Source: Thermopetrobacter sp.
GTDB taxonomy: Bacteria > Pseudomonadota > Alphaproteobacteria > Rhizobiales > Aestuariivirgaceae
Direction of reading: 5' to 3'
Length of the DNA: 10,294 nt
NCBI GenBank assembly: GCA_011374735.1
Contig: DRPD01000279.1
Span: 1-10,294 of the forward strand
This document shows, piece by piece, positions 10,124-10,294 of the stretch (positions are counted from its first letter, which is position 1; every line of letters begins with the position of its first letter). The notes under the pieces were generated by a model that worked only from the letters and a program-made list of their open reading frames with translations, did not search any database and was not told the origin of the DNA. The translations under genes were made by a program, and so were the position numbers.

Positions 10124-10294
10124 ATGAGCAATTTCCGGAAAATCTGGCTGTCCTCGGTGGCGGCGCTGCCGCTGGCGCTGGGCATGACGGGTGCGGCGAC
10201 GCTGGCGGTGATCGCCTCAGGCAGCGGCACCGCCTGGGCGGCCAGCCACAACCCTTGCAACCCGTGCGCGGCCAGGAAGAAGAACCCCTGCAAC
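10124..10294 (+). CDS. Exported Asn-Pro-Cys repeat protein, N-terminal part (cut by window edge)
   Basis: 57 codons are present and the frame runs off the edge. Residues 1-39 are a long signal peptide (SNFRKIWLSSVAALPLAL, cleavage after AWA). The mature protein starts ASHNPCNPCAARKKNPCN, the beginning of an NPC repeat tract. Proteins with N-P-C tracts behind a signal peptide occur in alphaproteobacteria, and from memory some continue into a cytochrome-c-like CxxCH domain; that part is not visible here. The Cys-rich tract could bind metals. AAGGAGAG (10108-10115) supports the start. It has its own upstream region of 152 bases with candidate operator repeats, so it is probably transcribed separately from the FGE-fold operon. 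Confidence 0.75.
   Translation, partial: MSNFRKIWLSSVAALPLALGMTGAATLAVIASGSGTAWAASHNPCNPCAARKKNPCN

Overview
The window is GC-rich, with coding regions strongly biased to G or C at third codon positions. Its gene families (corrinoid-type [2Fe-2S]/ASKHA protein, TrmFO, SCO, small secreted DUF1311 proteins, an NPC-repeat exported protein) and its 9-bp-arm palindromic repeats (in-frame translation MPGLDPGI) suggest an alphaproteobacterium, possibly of the Rhodospirillales. That placement is inference from style, not from a marker gene. No rRNA, tRNA, CRISPR array, transposase or phage gene is visible.

Layout. (1) 1-82, minus: N-terminus of an acyl-CoA dehydrogenase-like protein, TTG start, cut by the window edge. 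(2) 312-2288, plus: a [2Fe-2S] ferredoxin/ASKHA protein of the RACo/RamA type. It lies between two direct copies (111-237 and 2325-2473) of a composite repeat made of two facing hairpins. (3) 2624-4148, plus: a tight three-gene operon of two divergent exported cysteine proteins sharing a C-x3-C...DDGK core, plus a SCO-type copper chaperone. I read it as a candidate periplasmic copper or thiol-redox module. (4) 4221-4772, plus: a cysteine hydrolase of the isochorismatase superfamily, with two competing hairpins over its ribosome binding site. (5) 4776-6296, minus: trmFO, convergent with the hydrolase, carrying an in-frame insertion of about 50 residues that encodes two palindromic repeats. (6) 6421-6653: a 233-bp MITE-like element with perfect 20-bp terminal inverted repeats, lying between a good Shine-Dalgarno sequence and the start codon of the next gene. 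(7) 6658-7951, plus: three small exported cysteine-rich proteins, two DUF1311/LprI-like ones around a very basic protein with an internal duplication. (8) 7986-8265, minus: a probable small exported-protein gene broken by a frameshift. (9) 8374-9971, plus: a two-gene operon of a His-rich protein of unknown function and an exported FGE-sulfatase-fold protein. (10) 10124 to the edge, plus: start of an exported Asn-Pro-Cys repeat protein.

Much of the content is exported and cysteine-rich: two SCO-linked proteins, SCO itself, two DUF1311 proteins, the basic duplicated protein, the FGE-fold protein with CxxC, and the NPC-repeat protein. Copper handling and periplasmic thiol chemistry are the natural common theme, but this is inference. 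The most unusual DNA features are the trmFO insertion, the MITE between ribosome binding site and start codon, the nested palindrome at 2421-2473 with base-pair covariation between repeat copies, and the bistable leader at 4173-4219.
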